DNA from: Maritimibacter harenae
GTDB taxonomy: Bacteria > Pseudomonadota > Alphaproteobacteria > Rhodobacterales > Rhodobacteraceae
Direction: 5' to 3'
Length of the DNA: 64,000 bases
Assembly (NCBI RefSeq): GCF_009882975.1
Contig: NZ_WTUX01000002.1
Span: 170,239 to 234,238, forward strand
Made by a program: the position numbers and the translations under genes. How positions within the stretch are numbered: the first letter of the stretch is position 1; each line of letters begins with the position of its first letter. The notes under the pieces were generated by a model. The model worked only from the letters and a program-made list of their open reading frames with translations. It searched no databases and had not been told where the DNA came from. This document shows, one piece after another, positions 63,192-64,000 of this stretch.

Positions 63192-64000
63192 ATGAAGCAT
63201 TTCAGGACATTGCTCGCCGCCCTCGGGGTGGCCGCCGCGACCGGTGCCGCACCGGCCCTGGCGCAGGACGAGAAGGTTATGGTGGTCTTCGACGGCTCCA
63301 ACTCGATGTGGGGCCAGATCGAGGGCACCGCCAAGGTTGAGATCGCGCGCGGCGTCATGGACAACCTTCTGGGCAGCTGGACCGACAACCGCGAGGTCGG
63401 GCTCATGGCCTATGGGCACCGCAACCGCGGCGACTGCACCGACATCGAAACCATCGTCGCGCCCGGGCGGGGCACGCGCGAAGAGATCCTCGAACGCGTC
63501 CGCGACATCACCCCCACCGGAAAGACGCCGCTCACCAGCGCGGTCGAGGCCGCCGCCCGTGAGCTGTCCTACACCGACGCGCCCGCGACGGTCGTGCTGA
63601 TCTCCGATGGGCTGGAAAGCTGTGACCGGGATCCGTGCGCGCTGGCCGAGAGCCTCGAGAAATCGGGCGTGGGCTTCACCGCGCACGTTGTCGGCTTCGG
63701 GCTGGGCGACACGGATGCCGCCGCGCTGTCCTGCATCGCCGACAACACGGGCGGGCAGTTCCTGTCGGCCGCCAACGCCGACGAGCTGGGCGCGGCGCTG
63801 TCGCAGGTGGCGACGGCCGTGGCCGCCCCGGAGCCTGAGCCGGAGCCCGAGCCGGAACCCGTCTACGACGTGACGCTCACCGCCCCCGAAACGGCCGAGA
63901 CCGGTTCGGTCTTCGAGGTGAACTGGACCGGCACCGTGTCGGGCAGCGACTACATCACCATCGTGCCGATGGGATCGGACGAGGGCACCCGCGACAACCA
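63192..64000 (+). CDS. Secreted von Willebrand factor A domain protein (3' end missing)
   Basis: At least 269 residues; the frame stays open past the window end. A signal peptide ends at ALAQDE. The VWA domain covers about residues 28-210: MIDAS DGSNS in VMVVFDGSNSMWGQ, Thr in TPTGKTPLTSAV, and Asp in VVLISDGLESC. After it comes a Glu-Pro repeat linker (five EP units, 63831-63860) and the start of another strand-rich domain. Two Cys pairs are present. The ATG at 63192 has GAGAG upstream. Such proteins are found in periplasm or at the surface, often in metal-dependent adhesion or protein assembly. Confidence 0.8.
   Translation, partial: MKHFRTLLAALGVAAATGAAPALAQDEKVMVVFDGSNSMWGQIEGTAKVEIARGVMDNLLGSWTDNREVGLMAYGHRNRGDCTDIETIVAPGRGTREEILERVRDITPTGKTPLTSAVEAAARELSYTDAPATVVLISDGLESCDRDPCALAESLEKSGVGFTAHVVGFGLGDTDAAALSCIADNTGGQFLSAANADELGAALSQVATAVAAPEPEPEPEPEPVYDVTLTAPETAETGSVFEVNWTGTVSGSDYITIVPMGSDEGTRDN
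63831..63860 (+). repeat. Glu-Pro dipeptide repeat in VWA protein
   Basis: Five consecutive GAG/GAA-CCN codon pairs encode EPEPEPEPEP. It is a rigid, extended linker between the VWA domain and the next domain, and a likely site of length change. Confidence 0.85.

Overview
The window reads as a chromosomal segment of a high-GC alphaproteobacterium, most likely a marine-type Rhodobacterales (Roseobacter/Paracoccus group). The grounds are the smoEFGKS-mtlK polyol operon order, a norCBQD cluster with nnrU/nnrS/nnrR satellites, a TAXI-type TRAP transporter, Rhodobacter-style copper nitrite reductase NirK-NirV, dense ATGA/TGATG operon overlaps and strong third-position GC. No rRNA, tRNA, CRISPR array, IS element or phage gene was recognised. 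The assignment is by gene content only.

Layout. 1-6.2 kb: sorbitol/mannitol ABC importer plus two polyol dehydrogenases. 6.3-9.9 kb: membrane-bound M23-like protein, an apparent remnant of an F1-ATPase beta gene (atpD) preceded by an FNR-type box and running in frame into a LOG-family gene, then a beta-CASP metallo-hydrolase. 10-17.2 kb: BKACE-type beta-keto acid cleavage enzyme and class III aminotransferase, divergent from an RpiR regulator, a TAXI receptor, a fused TRAP permease and a universal stress protein. 17.2-19.5 kb: an Lrp-type regulator divergent from a ThDP enzyme, with a perfect palindrome between them. 19.5-25.3 kb: a lipoprotein-type subtilisin autotransporter divergent from a 1069-residue cytosolic, self-sufficient reductive dehalogenase (B12/2x[4Fe-4S] catalytic part fused to a flavin/[2Fe-2S] reductase). 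25.5-33 kb: ribose-type ABC importer with a HyuA-like protein, a DUF917 protein and a convergent LuxR regulator.

33.2-43.7 kb is a partial denitrification island: nirKV facing norCBQD-small ORF-nnrT-nnrU, a DUF1858 protein, an NnrR-like regulator, pseudoazurin and NnrS. Three TTG-N8-CAA boxes at the promoters suggest one NO-responsive regulon reducing nitrite to N2O. No nitrate reductase or nitrous oxide reductase is in the window. 43.8-55.7 kb is mixed: a small unknown protein, sorbosone-dehydrogenase-like protein, autotransporter, BenE-type symporter with MarR regulator, MFS carrier, FAH-family hydrolase, Calx-beta protein, L,D-transpeptidase and a lipoprotein. 56-61 kb: a dabA-dabB inorganic-carbon accumulation operon divergent from a LysR regulator with two palindromes between them. 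61.1-64 kb: a secreted HExxH protein and a secreted von Willebrand A protein cut by the window end.

The most notable items are the fused reductive dehalogenase, the putative atpD scar, the DAB operon, and the hydantoinase-like/DUF917 uptake unit.
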